From assembly GCA_028023455.1 (NCBI GenBank), contig JAQFVV010006502.1, positions 310,001 through 374,000 of the forward strand: a stretch of DNA of 64,000 nt, given 5' to 3'. The stretch's first letter is position 1; every line of letters starts with the position of its first letter. This DNA is from Epiperipatus broadwayi (Eukaryota; Onychophora; Udeonychophora; Euonychophora; Peripatidae). The notes below the pieces were generated by a model. The model did no database searches. It was not told the origin of the DNA and worked only from the letters and a program-made list of their open reading frames with translations. Shown in pieces: positions 51,413 through 62,182 of this stretch. The position numbers and the translations under genes were made by a program.

Positions 51413-52684
51413 TGAGAATAAATATTTTCTCCAATTTATATATATATTAAGGGCCTTAATTTTTAGAGTTTTAACTTTGGATATTTATTTTTATAATTTT
51501 TTAAATTTTAGAATTATTTGCCATCATAAATTTTAATATTTATCGTATTATTAAATGTTGATTTCAATTACATACTAGTCTATCATTTGAATAAATGTAT
51601 AGCACGCACACACCACCTAATTAATTTTAATAAAGTGAATAGCATATTAATAACTGCTATTTTTGTTAAATTATTTATTTATTGTTCACTGTAGCATTGC
51701 ATGAACATTGTATTAACATACACCTATTTAACATATTTATTTCAAATAAATGTCTACGTAAATACATTTTAATTTCGGTTTTGAAATCAAGATGTAGCAC
51801 ACATATAACTCATTATGGGCAGATAATAAAATAAACATAATAATTTATTTATAATTTTTCTTGTCATAGTAATTTGTAGATCAGCACAATGTATGCTTTA
51901 AACAGTTATTAATTTGTTTTGTGTGAAATATCATTTGTTCTATTGTTAATTTTAAACTTTTCCAAATTCTATATACTTTTTAGTTTTTAAAATATTCTCT
52001 TCTAGGTCATGCAGTTTTTAGATATAAATGTTTGTCTGACACATTGTAATCAAAGAGCTATGCTCTAAGAATTGTAGTAGATAAGCAGGGAATATGAGAT
52101 ATGGGTAATATTTGAATAATGAACATAGCCTATTTAAAAATAATAGTGATATCCTCTTATATTAATTAAAGTTATGTTTAAAAAAATTGAAGCTGGTTTT
52201 CATTATATAGTCCTTTTCCTACATAAATATACATCTGGCATTTCTAATTAAAGATAATATGAATTGTTTCCCTTGTTGCTGTGGAGACCTCAGATTTATA
52301 TGTACAAGTCTTAAGAAATGCTCTGGAATATTAATGGCTGCTATGGCTATTTTTTCTAAGATACAAATTGTGCAGTAATGTCTTAAAATCATAAAGTTGG
52401 ATTACTCTCATATCCATATAGTAATCATAAGAATATTCCATATATTAAAATTAAATTTATAATGTGAAATGTGTTTTCATATTCAGAACAAAGATTTCTC
52501 CAAATGCTGTATCTAAACTAATGTACAAAGTCCTGCATCAGTAATCTCCAGCTGTTATCCCAAAAAAAAAAGGATTCTAGGCTTGCTCTTATATAAAAAG
52601 CTAATCTATACAATATGAATTGTGAAACTTTTGCAGTATTATTTGGTTTGAACTAAAGAATTCTTTTTACATGTTTTTATTTAT
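51413..52684. other. A+T-rich stretch, nothing recognised
   Basis: No gene or element identified. Confidence 0.45.
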
Positions 52685-52960
52685 AATAAATCCCATTCTT
52701 CTTGCAACTTTCATATTTATGTCTTTATAGTAAAGTAGAGGTTTACTTTTTAAATTATCTCTTCACTTTCTTTAACTTACAAATTCTGATAATGTCCTAT
52801 TTATTATTCAATAATTCTTCCAAATCTTGCAATCTTTCTTCACCTGAAAGTGATATGCAATTGTAATTAATTAAACAACTATTCATTAATGTATATCAAC
52901 TTAGGTCTATGCCATGGATATTCTTAACATTCTTATTTTTGCTATTATCTGGAGCCTTAT
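52685..52960 (-). mobile_element. RTE-like LINE 5' fragment (endonuclease start)
   Basis: It aligns block by block with plus-strand text 8560-8800: CTTTATAGTAAAGTAGAGGT against CTTTATAATAGAGTATATGT, TAATGTCCTATTT against TAATGTCCCATTT, and TCTTGCAATCTTTCTTCACC then GAAAGTGATATGCAATTGTA against the same order. The corresponding protein part is the first 60 or so residues of the endonuclease. It carries no 3' end, so it is a relic of a larger copy or a rearranged piece. Confidence 0.75.
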
Positions 52961-53349
52961 TATACAAATTTAGTGATTCTTGGATATGATACCTATACAT
53001 TATTTATGATAGCCAAAAAAAAACTCAGCAGAAATAGACATATACACACATTTATTTTTTTAAAAAAATATCCTCAAATATTTCAGTTATAAATTCTAAA
53101 CCACCTGAAAAAAAACATTGTTGTTTTTTGGTTTTAAAAATCAATAACATCATTACATTTATTGATGAAAATTGGTGAGAAGTGTATCCACAATTATTTA
53201 TTGTGTGAATAATTACAAAATAATAACATTTGTATAATATAAGAACATATGGAATAAACTTTAGTAATTTTCTCTATTGGATTTTTTAAGACTTCAAAGA
53301 AGATTTTTTAGCCAAAATGTTAAATGATTTTATTTATGATGCTATTAAT
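52961..53349. other. A+T-rich stretch, nothing recognised
   Basis: No feature found between the two LINE fragments. Confidence 0.45.
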
Positions 53350-53530
53350 TACAATCATCAACATCAACCATTATCAATTCAATGCAGGATGAAGGCCTCT
53401 CTAAGTTTAATCCATCTTCTCCAATCTTTAGCTCCTCTTCACTACATCACCCCTGCACATTTTCTTATTTCATCCATACATCTCACATGTGGTTTCTTTC
53501 TGGGTCTTTTACAATCACTTGGAATCCAAG
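53350..53530 (-). mobile_element. RTE-like LINE 3'-end fragment
   Basis: It matches the last 180 bp of the LINE including the tail (ATCATCAACATCAACCATTA, GCAGGATGAAGGCCTCTC, CTTTCTGGGTCTTTTACAAT) and ends after CTTGGAATCCA. It is nearly the same length as the fragment at 51240-51412. Confidence 0.87.
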
Positions 53531-53558
53531 AGATTAATTACAATACTATTCATTAAAG

Positions 53559-53668
53559 GAGCTTTGAACACAGACTTTCAAGCTCCCTTCAGTCATCCAC
53601 TCTATCCTATATAATCAAGGGTAACTGAGTGGAGCTTGAAAGTCTTTGTTCAAATCCCCTTTAATTAT
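53559..53668. repeat. Inverted pair of SINE-like 3' parts
   Basis: GAACACAGACTTTCAAGCTC (53567-53586) faces GAGCTTGAAAGTCTTTGTTC (53632-53651). Both carry the CTTGAAAGTC-TGTTCAA block found at 29.08 kb. CACTC and GAGTG extend the stem, so the region folds into a hairpin. Confidence 0.65.
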
Positions 53669-54214
53669 ATATAATTTAAACATATACACTATACTTGTAT
53701 TTTAATACATGCATTGTATCACAATTTTTATTATGGTCTAATGTGTATATAATCTTAAACTTTCAAAGTATCTATAGGTTTATGAAATTATGAATAAAAG
53801 TTTTTAATAATAAATATATTTTTGTAGCAGAATTATATATTATATATAACTGTAAGAACATTTACACAATTTTTTAATCCATCTGTACTTGAATTTATTA
53901 TGATATTCTGTCTGCTAAAAAAACATCTCAAATACTAAGTTAAAATTCTAAAAGTAGATTGAATTAATGCATTCTGGAAACTTCCAGACTTAATTGTCTA
54001 GACAGAATTATTTAATATTATATTGTTATATTATTTAACACTTGAAGTCATTTAATAAATATAAAACCATTACAGTAATAAATAATAGTAAAAAATAAAT
54101 TGTTCAAATACATTTTTTTATTTTTTTCAGAATATTATTTAATTGTTATTTTCAACAGAAAATGTTATAAATCAAAGCATTAAATTAACTTTAAACATTA
54201 TTTCAGTACTTACA
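53669..54214. other. A+T-rich stretch, nothing recognised
   Basis: No feature found. Confidence 0.45.
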
Positions 54215-54431
54215 TATTAGACCTGCAACATGTATTAGTCTTGCAGCATCTTTTCACATTCATATCAATCTTCCCACAAGTTTCTAATCTTTTGATCTGA
54301 TCAAAATAACATGTACACTTGGATCTGCAAACTTAAAATGGTAAATTCATCAAAACAGACCATGTGTACATGATATTTTCACAAAATTGACAGCATGAAT
54401 ATGTATGTAAAAGGGTGTTGCAGGTCTAATA
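54215..54431. mobile_element. 217-bp MITE with 16-bp perfect TIRs
   Basis: TATTAGACCTGCAACA (54215-54230) and TGTTGCAGGTCTAATA (54416-54431) are perfect inverse complements. If the outer TA is the target duplication, the element is of the Tc1/mariner type. A second, diverged copy of the terminal motif (ATTAGTCTTGCAGCAT, 54233-54248) follows directly in the same orientation. Confidence 0.8.
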
Positions 54432-54939
54432 CTTAAGCAATTACTAAATTACAAAAATACTCTAAAATATCAAAAATCCTTAAAATATATACATATGATA
54501 CTTACTGTGTAATATATAAAAATGTGATTGTGCATTTTTAACAATATTAAAAATTTAACTTTGACTCAAAGCATATAAAATGTGATGCAATATATTAATT
54601 TCTAACAATACTAAAAATATGAATTTCACTAAAATATTCGATCTTAAAAAGTACATTTTTAACAACAGTAAAAATATTGATTTGTCATACAAAAATATGT
54701 AAAATATGACAAGCCAATTATGCAATTCCCAAATATTACTTTAAATATGAACAAAACAATCACTAAGTTACAAAAATAGTCTAAAATATATAAAAAAACA
54801 TAAATATACACATATGAAACCTGTTGTGTAATATATAACAGGAATTGTTGCAATAAAACAATCAAATTTTCTGTTTCTACTTTATTTTAACTGGATAATT
54901 TTTTTCCCAAAATGGAGACTAAAATAAAAATTTTTTATT

Positions 54940-55048
54940 TTTTCCAGAATGCACATTTACTTATCATGTGAATGTATTTGTGGTTCACCCAAAAATGATC
55001 ATAATCAGCAGTTAATAATTCAGCATTTTTAAAAGTCTTCCAACAGTC
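54940..55048 (-). pseudogene. Merlin/IS1595-like transposase fragment, unit 1
   Basis: The minus strand reads DCWKTFKNAELLTADYDHFW then VNHKYIHM. The pattern D-C-W-x-x-(F/Y), then Y-x-H, then V-N-H is the hallmark of the ISXO2/IS1595-type DDE domain found in eukaryotic Merlin transposons. Here the second catalytic Asp is kept. The frame ends shortly after, at a possible splice donor (GTAAATG). No first Asp or final Glu region was found. Confidence 0.5.
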
Positions 55049-55160
55049 AAAATATATCATAAAATTTTACAAAAAAATGTAAAATTTACACATACAGTAC
55101 TTACCATATAATATATAGCAGGAATTGTCATGATGAAACAAACAATTTGCTGGTTCTATT

Positions 55161-55388
55161 TTATTTTAAGCAGATAATTTTTTTTCCAAACACGGAGGCT
55201 AAAAGTAAAATTTTTATATTTTCCCAAAATGAACACTTACTGAACATGTGAATATATTTGTAGTTCATCCAAAAATGATCGTAATCAGCACTTTGTAATT
55301 CAGCACTTTTATAGGCCTTCCAACAGTTGGAATAAAACATTGATCCCTCTTCCACATTTAGTTTAAGAAGTTGACATTGTTCCATCAT
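55161..55388 (-). pseudogene. Merlin/IS1595-like transposase fragment, unit 2
   Basis: A 75-codon minus-strand frame reads LKLNVEEGSMFYSNCWKAYK, then ADYDHFWMNYKYIHMFSK. It matches the same DDE segment (V-x-x-G-S-x-x-x-S-D-C-W-K-A-Y, then VNH), but the catalytic Asp is Asn and VNH has become MNY. A GTAAGTG string after MF suggests an original splice donor, with the remaining C-terminal residues being intron. The function would be DNA cleavage and joining; this copy cannot do it. Confidence 0.55.
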
Positions 55389-55440
55389 TAATTGTCATGA
55401 TAAAACAGTCATCAGTCTACCTGCATACACCACCAAACAC

Positions 55441-57344
55441 CCACTGTTTGGGAAAAATTCATCCAGATGTTATTTTCCTCATTATAAAATTTTGTTTTCT
55501 ATAGAATGTTTTCTAAGTATGAATTTTTAAAATAAGATAGTTTAATAATATTAAGGATAAAATGCTGTTGCTAATAAAGTAGATAAATATATTTGTAATA
55601 AATTAACCATAATGAGAAAACAAATAGTAACATTTTTTTTAAAATTTTGTCCTAAATCTAAATAAAGATGTAATTGAAATATAAATTATTTTTTTTATAA
55701 CCCGGTAGATCAAACTGTAAAGTAAAAAAGTTAAGGATATCCACTGTAAATAGTGTAAATAAATTGTTTATTTATTTGTTGTTAGTAATAAACTTTGTTA
55801 AATTTTGTTATTTCAAAATTTTTGTGTCCGAGTTATTTATTTCTCCACATCACTGCATGAAATCACCATATATGCATAATAATTGAAACAAATATATAAT
55901 TTTGCACAAAAGATAAATAGAGAATTATTTTAAGAATTTTAAATATTTTATTGGTATTCATTATAATTAAATAATCATAATCTTACATTATTTTATTGGT
56001 CATAAATCAGTTATCACAATATTATATTAAATTATATGCTATCAGTTGCCACACATATTTTGTTTATCAGATTATTAAAATGCTACCATGTATTTATTAT
56101 ATCATTACATGAAGATATAAGATCATATTATATTATTTCATTATTTTATTATGGTAATAAAATTATAGTAAAAAGAAAAGATATACAGAATTAGTTAAAC
56201 AATGAAGAATATTATTACTGTTATTTATTATTATTAGTTTCAGTGTAGTAGATTATGACATAAAATCCCTTCTCATATTTTACTATCGTATTTTATTAAC
56301 TTAGAATAAACTTTATGAACCTGAGATTATTTTATTTGAGCTAGATTATTATTAAATAGAAGATTAAGATTTAATTATTAGTTTAATCTTAGTGAGTAGA
56401 AGTTATTAAAGTTGTAAGAATACTATGAGTTTGTTATTTGAAATAGTAATAAAGGGGGGATAGTGTTCTTATGCCATTGAGGTAGTATCCTGTGGGATAT
56501 TGGCTCAATGTAATCTATCTTGTCACCTGTATTTTCACTTCAAGTCTCATGAAAATATTAAATATTTATTTAATTTATTTTTATAAACTGAACCTTATTC
56601 GTATTGTAAATTTGAGCTAGTGAAACATTTTAATTTTAATGCTGAATATTTTATTTATTAACTATTAACTGAGCTAGAACCTGTTTTATTTTATATCATA
56701 TACTATTCTGAAGTAAGGATGCATGAGGGCAAGGTCAGAATATATATATTTAAATGTACATAGATGAGTATCTATAAAAGATTTTATTTTTTTCTTTGTA
56801 ATATGATTTATTTTAATTAGTCATATATATATATATATATATATAATAGTAGTAAGTTTTGGTAAATAGAATTTTAAAATGATAAACAAGACATATCTCT
56901 ACTTCTTTTTTCATTTTGTTTTATTCTTGAAAGAAAAATCAATATTTTATCAAAGGCCCTTTGATATAATTAATTATAGAATAATAAAACATTGAATTAT
57001 TACAAAATCGTTTTACTCTTAGAAATAATCTGTTTTGCAGTTTATTTTTTAAAAGAAAATAATAACCAAAAAGTAGAGATTATATTATCTATCTATCAGT
57101 TACATAGTACTTCACAAACTGGAATTTCCATCTAAAAACTATGAAATTTCTATAATATTTAAACACAATAAAATATTGATTTTTAATTACTCATTATTTT
57201 TAAGTACATTTTAAAATTAATATATAGACTAATATTTTTTATATTTAAGCTTGATTCAAACTAATAAAATAAAGAGTCTTCCATAAGAAAAAATGGGGGA
57301 AATTCTGGTAAAAGAAAATGATTACAAAAATGTAAAAATAGATG
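55441..57344. other. A+T-rich stretch, nothing recognised
   Basis: It contains a small AT run near 56824-56845 and a GGGGGG run near 56453-56458. No gene or element identified. Confidence 0.45.
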
Positions 57345-57917
57345 TATACACCTGGGTCTCTTTTTATGTGGTAGATAGGTTCCACAGCAAACCTGAATTT
57401 AAAAAATCACTCAAAAATAGACTTAACTTACATTGAAAAATGTGGGATATATTCCTTAATTTTCAGAAATCACATAAAACCAAAGTAACAACATAAAGTT
57501 ACTTTAAAATTTGCATTAAAAAAATAAGGGAATAAAGTATGACTAATAAAAAATTTCAAATATTTGAAAAAAAATGATACAAGACAAACTTTTTTTACTT
57601 TTTTTTATTAACTATTTAATTTTATTCAAAACAATATGTTTATATGTGTAATTTATTTTACATTTTTTCATACATATTTTAATCATTATCACTATTTGAC
57701 AATATGCAGGTTCATTTGTGAATTGGTAAGAAATCAGATTCATCTTAAGAGGAAATACAATTACCACCAATTTCAGTCTCATACTGTGTTAATGGTTTTT
57801 TGTCAACAATGTAATCAGTAATTAAATTTTGAGACAATGATTTTACTAATTGTTTATGTAGCCCATGATATCCAAAGTGTTATGTCTAGCTGTTAGAGAA
57901 TGCACTTCCATGAGTGC

Positions 57918-57920
<3 letters not shown>

Positions 57921-57958
<38 letters not shown>
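57921..57958. repeat. (TA)n microsatellite
   Basis: About 19 uninterrupted TA units between two copies of TTCCATGAGTG (57907 and 57965). Confidence 0.95.
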
Positions 57959-57959
<1 letters not shown>

Positions 57960-58016
57960 CATGCTTCCATGAGTGTGTTAATAATGACTAACAGTTACAT
58001 TTTCTTTTATGTACAT

Positions 58017-58330
58017 AAACATATGGAGAAAATTTTAGACAGAAAAAAGTTACAAGTAAAAATATTTAAGAACTTTTAAAGATACATTCTTTTTAAGTAG
58101 AAATTAAAAGTTCTTAAATATTATTGTTTGTAACTTTCTTCTGTCTAAAAGTTTATCCATGTATATATGTGTATAAAAGAAAATATAAACATACACATTT
58201 TAAAGATACATTCTTTTTAAGTAGAATTTAAAAGTTCTTAAATATTTTTACTTGTAACTTTTTTCTGTCTAAAAGTTTCTCCATGTATATATGTCTATAA
58301 AAGAAAATATAAACATACATATACATAACA
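58017..58330. repeat. Palindrome with an internal direct repeat
   Basis: A 42-base segment starting ACAGAAAAAAGTTACAAGTA (58039-58080) has its perfect inverse complement at 58227-58268, and similarity extends outward to about 64 bases per arm. In addition, TTTAAAGATACATTCTTTTT and the following 110 bases occur twice in direct orientation (from 58075 and from 58199). An inverted copy plus a direct copy points to template switching or repeated insertion. Confidence 0.85.
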
Positions 58331-58724
58331 CAGACATACAACTATTTAGCTCTCGTTGGAATTTAAGAGCTCATTCATAATTTATGTCATTAACAAAAAA
58401 TGATTTTCCAGTTGATTAGAACGTTGAAGACTTTCTCAAATCATTTTTGCTGTGAAACAAACAGGTTCCACTTCTGTTTCATTATTTTTTCTAAATCTTC
58501 TAAGGTATCTAAATTTATTGCCAAATATTTTTCTAACAGGTATTTAAAGTATGTAAAATTTAATGTGTGTGTATAAAATGGGGAAATCCCAATTTTATGT
58601 GAAATATGAACTTCTTTATTGCATAAAAGAAAATTGCATAAAAAGATATTAAGAAAAAAACATGAATCGCATAACTTCAAAATCGCATTTAAAAAATGTG
58701 TACAAAAAGAGACCCAGGTGTATA

Positions 58725-59587
58725 TACTTATTTAAGTTTAGATGCATTCACACATGTAATTACATTGAAATGTATATATTTTTGTTTATTAAAAATGTAT
58801 ATTTTTTTTCAGAAATTACCAGTACATATTTATATAAATTTAGACAAATATATAGTCAATAAGAGATTTTTAATCTTTCTAACGATTTTCTTTTCTTGCA
58901 GAATTTAATATTTACATTTGCTATTTTCTTTTTAACTTTATATGAATTGTTTTTTTAATAGATTCAATATAAAAATTTGGGGGTCAATAACAGCAAAAAT
59001 AGACCCCCCTTATTACTCCTATTTGTTTGTTACTTCAAAATATCTATGATTCCAATAGGTACCTAATTAAAAAGTAAAGTAATTAAAAAAACATTTTTTT
59101 GATAAAATCATATTACATACCAAACTTGCAAACAAAAAAGTAAAATGTGTCATTAAAAGACTCACATGTAAGAATGCATGAGGATACATGTAGCACAAAT
59201 ATGTCTGTGCATTGTTTTATCAAACATATAAAAAAAAGCAAGTGCGGATATGAAAATCCATTGCATGTCTACACTTGCTCGCAATGGGATGTGATGATAT
59301 TCAATATTAGCAGAATCTATCAATCTTGTATGGTCATGCTTTTATAAAACACTACAAATTGTTTCATTTGATGTGACAAGTACATATATGTGATTCAAAA
59401 TTTGAATACAATTATTTATTGAGGAGCAGTACTATGAAAAAAAAATGAGAGGACACAATTTATTTATTTCAGTCTGAACAAAAAATTTCTGTTTCAAGTA
59501 AGTACATACTTTATTGTTTTTTTAAAATTACAGTGACTATTGAAATTGTTTATTAATAAAAGTTTTTATTTCTTAGGATAATAATAT
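58725..59587. other. A+T-rich stretch, short unrecognised frames
   Basis: Small open frames at 58662-58908 and 59147-59347 show no recognisable domain. Nothing else found. Confidence 0.4.
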
Positions 59588-59840
59588 GACTGAATCAAAA
59601 AAGAAATGCTGACAATACAGCTTGGACTATTTGAATCTAGGATTTGTTCCATTATTATCAAACAACTATTTATCAATGTGCCTCATATGCGAAAAAGTCT
59701 TTAACAACAAACCTGCTTCAGAACAGACATTGATTACATTTCACTGAATGTAGAGATTTGAGAATGCAGCTCACTAATTTAAAACCAAATGTAGATAAAT
59801 TGACAGATCATCAGGTGCAACCATCTCATTAAATTCAGTT
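59588..59840 (+). pseudogene. BED zinc-finger relic of a hAT-type transposase (ZBED5-like)
   Basis: The plus-strand translation gives TESKKKC, a stop, QYSLDYLNLGFVP, then MCLICEKVFNNKPA, and a few residues later an H at the usual position. C-x-x-C followed by N and L/H spacing, after a Y-L-x-x-G-F segment, is the pattern of the BED finger at the N-terminus of ZBED5/FAM200-type hAT proteins. Stops follow within 60 codons. The DDE and dimerisation regions are not present. Confidence 0.45.
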
Positions 59841-59876
59841 TTCCAAGCTAATTTATTTGATCTTGTTTTTATAATT

Positions 59877-59975
59877 TTTTTCTTTCATATGCCAAAGCAT
59901 CGGCTGGGAAGCAAACCCGCAAACTTGGGACAACTGCTTGTAAGGCGGCTGTGCTGACCATTCGGCCACAAATGC
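59877..59975 (-). repeat. tRNA-derived SINE or tRNA retropseudogene with 20-bp target duplication
   Basis: TTGATCTTGTTTTTATAATT (59857-59876) and TTGACCTTGTTTTTATAATT (59976-59995) flank the unit and differ at one base. On the minus strand the unit starts AGCATTTGTGGCCGAATGGT (A box), continues CTTACAAGCAG and GCGGGTTTGCTTCCCAGC (T arm and B box), and ends CGATGCT followed by a short A-rich tail. AGCAT and ATGCT can pair as part of an acceptor stem. The long target duplication and A-rich tail indicate LINE-mediated insertion. A functional tRNA is unlikely because the acceptor stem is imperfect. Confidence 0.8.
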
Positions 59976-60144
59976 TTGACCTTGTTTTTATAATTCTAAT
60001 TAAAATCTTTAATTGTTGTAGTTTTGTTGATGTTTAATTCTGTCTGAATATATTGATTTTTTTCACTTCATTTTTATAAAACACAGTTGCTGAATATTGA
60101 TCTTATTAAAGATGCTAAAATTAATTCTAATTTTAAATCTGCAG

Positions 60145-61072
60145 CACTGGATGTTATGGAATTGTAGAGTCCATTGATCATAAGCAGTCAATAGATATAG
60201 TCAAGTTATCTTTACGTAATAAAGTTTTTCCATCTAATAAAGTTGACTTTATTGTTGGATTTTTGACTTGGCTGGAGAAAAATTTAGTGGCTACATTTAA
60301 AGATTTTTGTTTTCAAATGATGAAGGGTTGGCCTATGGGCCTTCCTCTTAGTGGAATTCTCTCCAGTATAGTTTTAGACCATTTTGAGTATAGAATTATT
60401 TTTACATTTATTAACTCTGTACCAGATATTATCTACACTAGATATGTAGATGATATATTTATTGTGGCTCCTGAAAATATCATTTTGGAGATTCAAAGTA
60501 GTATTCATGAGGCTACCAGTTTAAACCTTACGATAAATTGGGAAGATGCATTACAGGAAGTGAAATGTTTAGATATTATTGTGCATAAAACAGAAGATCA
60601 TTTGGACTACCATATGTTTGTGAAACCTATCAAAGTTAGGGGTTTAATTCATCCGCATTCATATTCTCCTCAAGTGTGCAAGTTGGCATCTTTGAATTCA
60701 TTTTTATATAGAAACCACCATCTTTGTAAATTTGAGGCACATAGGAAAGAAAATCTTATTTGTTTTATTGAGGACTTAGTGAAACTTGGACATAAACGTT
60801 CAATTATCAATAATAGAGTTGTAAAATTTTTACATAATTTGCAGTTTAAACCTGACAAGATGGAAAAACCTTGTATAGTTTTGCCATATATTCATTCTAT
60901 TGCAAAACAGTTAATTAATAAGTTATCTCTAGATTTTCAAGTAATTTTTCATTCACCTCCAAATACAAATAGATTGATTAACAATTCCAAATTTAAAATT
61001 GAATCTAATTTAAGACAGCATGTGGCTTATAGTGTCTCTTGTCCTCATAAAGATTGTTGTTCTATTTATTAA
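60145..61072 (+). pseudogene. Penelope-like reverse transcriptase, C-terminal nuclease missing
   Basis: An open frame of 269 codons runs from 60263 to 61072, and the same frame can be followed upstream to about 60150 (YGIVESIDHKQSIDIV). Motifs: MMKGWPMGLPLSGILSSIVL (RT motif B, PLE-type PMG-PLSG), RYVDDIFIVAP (catalytic YVDD), LTINWE, then LDIIVHKTEDHLDYHMFVK, the thumb SFLYRNHHLCKFE, and PNTNRLINNSKF. It ends AYSVSCPHKDCCSIY, the start of the GIY-YIG region, where a TAA falls and the terminal-repeat structure begins. RT residues look intact, but the nuclease and the N-terminal part are missing, so the copy is a truncated relic of a fairly young PLE. Role: copies the element RNA in the nucleus. 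Confidence 0.85.
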
Positions 61073-61176
61073 GATAAAACAGGCAAAACTCACTATACGT
61101 ATGCCACAATAGCAAGCTAGAGTAATCAATGGATGCCATAAGACTTGTGCATAAAATCCCCATCTAGGGCCTACTC

Positions 61177-61235
61177 ATTCAATATCACCAGACTAGTTTC
61201 TGGCTTGTGGCCTTTGTCAGTGAGGAGCCTTGGAT
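61177..61235 (-). ncRNA. Hammerhead ribozyme copy 1 (core altered)
   Basis: On the minus strand: ATCCAA-GGCT-CCTCA, then CTGACAA, AGGCCACAAGCC, A, GAAAC, TA, GTC, then TGGTGATATTGAAT. The core CUGANGA has A where G8 should be, and outer stem I has a mismatch. Predicted weak or inactive. Confidence 0.7.
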
Positions 61236-61627
61236 TTGAGAGCACTGCAGCTAGATCTTAGGATCTAATGCAACCCTCCAGCAACGACCTTTTATATCCT
61301 TTTAACTATAAAACTATGAGTCTTAAAACACTTTAGTGTTTCCAATTCAAGCCCATCAGCTTATATAGTTATATGGGTCTGAACCCAGTTCAGTTCTCAT
61401 ACATTTTGGTGTCTTTGGTTATTTAATAACCATAGCCACCAAGAAACCTATTAGGCAGGATTGGTTTTAATCCAATAAACATCACATGACCACCATCTCT
61501 TATGCTTGTGTATAACTGTTGTTAAAATAAGAAAAACTCACTATACATATGCCACACATAGCAAACTAGAGTAATCAAAGGATGCCAGAAGGCTTATGCA
61601 TAAAATCCCCATCTAGTGCCTACTCAT

Positions 61628-61671
61628 CCAATATCCCTCAGACTAATTTCTGGCTTGTGGCCTTCATCAGT
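61628..61671 (-). ncRNA. Hammerhead ribozyme copy 2 (broken at the inversion junction)
   Basis: On the minus strand CACTGATGAAGGCCACAAGC, then CAGAAATTAGTCTGAGGGAT keeps the CUGAUGA core, but the 5' strand of stem I is gone because the unit joins its inverted partner just upstream of the core. GAAAC is GAAAT here. Predicted inactive in cis. Confidence 0.65.
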
Positions 61672-61711
61672 GGTTGCATTAGATCCTAAGATCTAGATGA
61701 AGTGCTCTCAG

Positions 61712-61771
61712 ATCCAAGGCCCCTCACTGACAAAGGCCACAAGCCAGAAACTAGTCTGGGGGATATTGGAT
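61712..61771 (+). ncRNA. Hammerhead ribozyme copy 3 (core altered)
   Basis: ATCCAA (61712-61717) pairs with TTGGAT (61766-61771) as outer stem I, and CCTCA (61722-61726) pairs with TGGGG. The core is CTGACAA (61727-61733), with the G8 position changed to A. Stem II GGC/GCC, GAAAC and GTC are kept. Predicted inactive or slow. Confidence 0.75.
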
Positions 61772-62182
61772 GAGTAGGCACTAGGTGGGGATTTTATGCA
61801 CAAGCCTTCTGGAATCCATGGATTACTCTCTTGCTGTGTGTGACATAGGTATAGTGAGTTTTGCCTGTTTTAACAACAGTTATACTCAAGCATAAGAGAT
61901 GGTGGTCATGTGATGTTTATTGGCATAAAACCAATCCTGCCTAATAGGTTATTGGTGGCTATGGTTATTAAAGAACCAAAGACACCAAAATGTATGGGAA
62001 CTGAACTGGGTTCAGACCCATATAACTATATAAGCTGATGGGCTTGAATTGGAAACATTAAGGTGTTTTTAGTTTATTAAGGTGTTTTAGTTTAAGACTC
62101 ATAGTTTTATAGTTAAATGGAGATAGGGGGTGGTTGCTGGAGGGTTGCATTAGATTCTAAGATCTAGATGCAGTGCTCTCAG

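Larger units (their letters stand above)
54450..55440 (-). repeat. Tandem array (unit about 280 bp) containing Merlin-like transposase exon pieces
   Basis: TGGTTCACCCAAAAATGATC at 54981 and TAGTTCATCCAAAAATGATC at 55261 are exactly 280 bp apart, and the flanking ATAATATATAGCAGGAATTG and GGATAATTTTTTTCC-type blocks repeat with the same period. An older third unit is recognisable by GTCTAAAATAT and GTGTAATATATAA blocks at 54461-54520 and 54780-54840. Each of the two clear units encodes the same transposase segment on the minus strand. Confidence 0.7.
57345..58724. mobile_element. Candidate inverted-repeat element, 1.38 kb
   Basis: A 21-bp perfect inverted pair built on TATACACCTGGGTCTCTTTT (57345-57365) and its complement (58704-58724) frames the region. 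Within it are an AT microsatellite flanked by TTCCATGAGTG repeats, and an inner palindrome (58017-58290). A minus-strand frame at 58680-58441 (KYLLEKYLAINLDTLEDLEK) is unrecognised. No target duplication was established, so the boundaries are tentative. Confidence 0.4.

Noticed and set aside
59892-59975. Functional tRNA gene
   Set aside because: The acceptor stem is imperfect, and target duplications with an A-rich tail show a retroposed copy.
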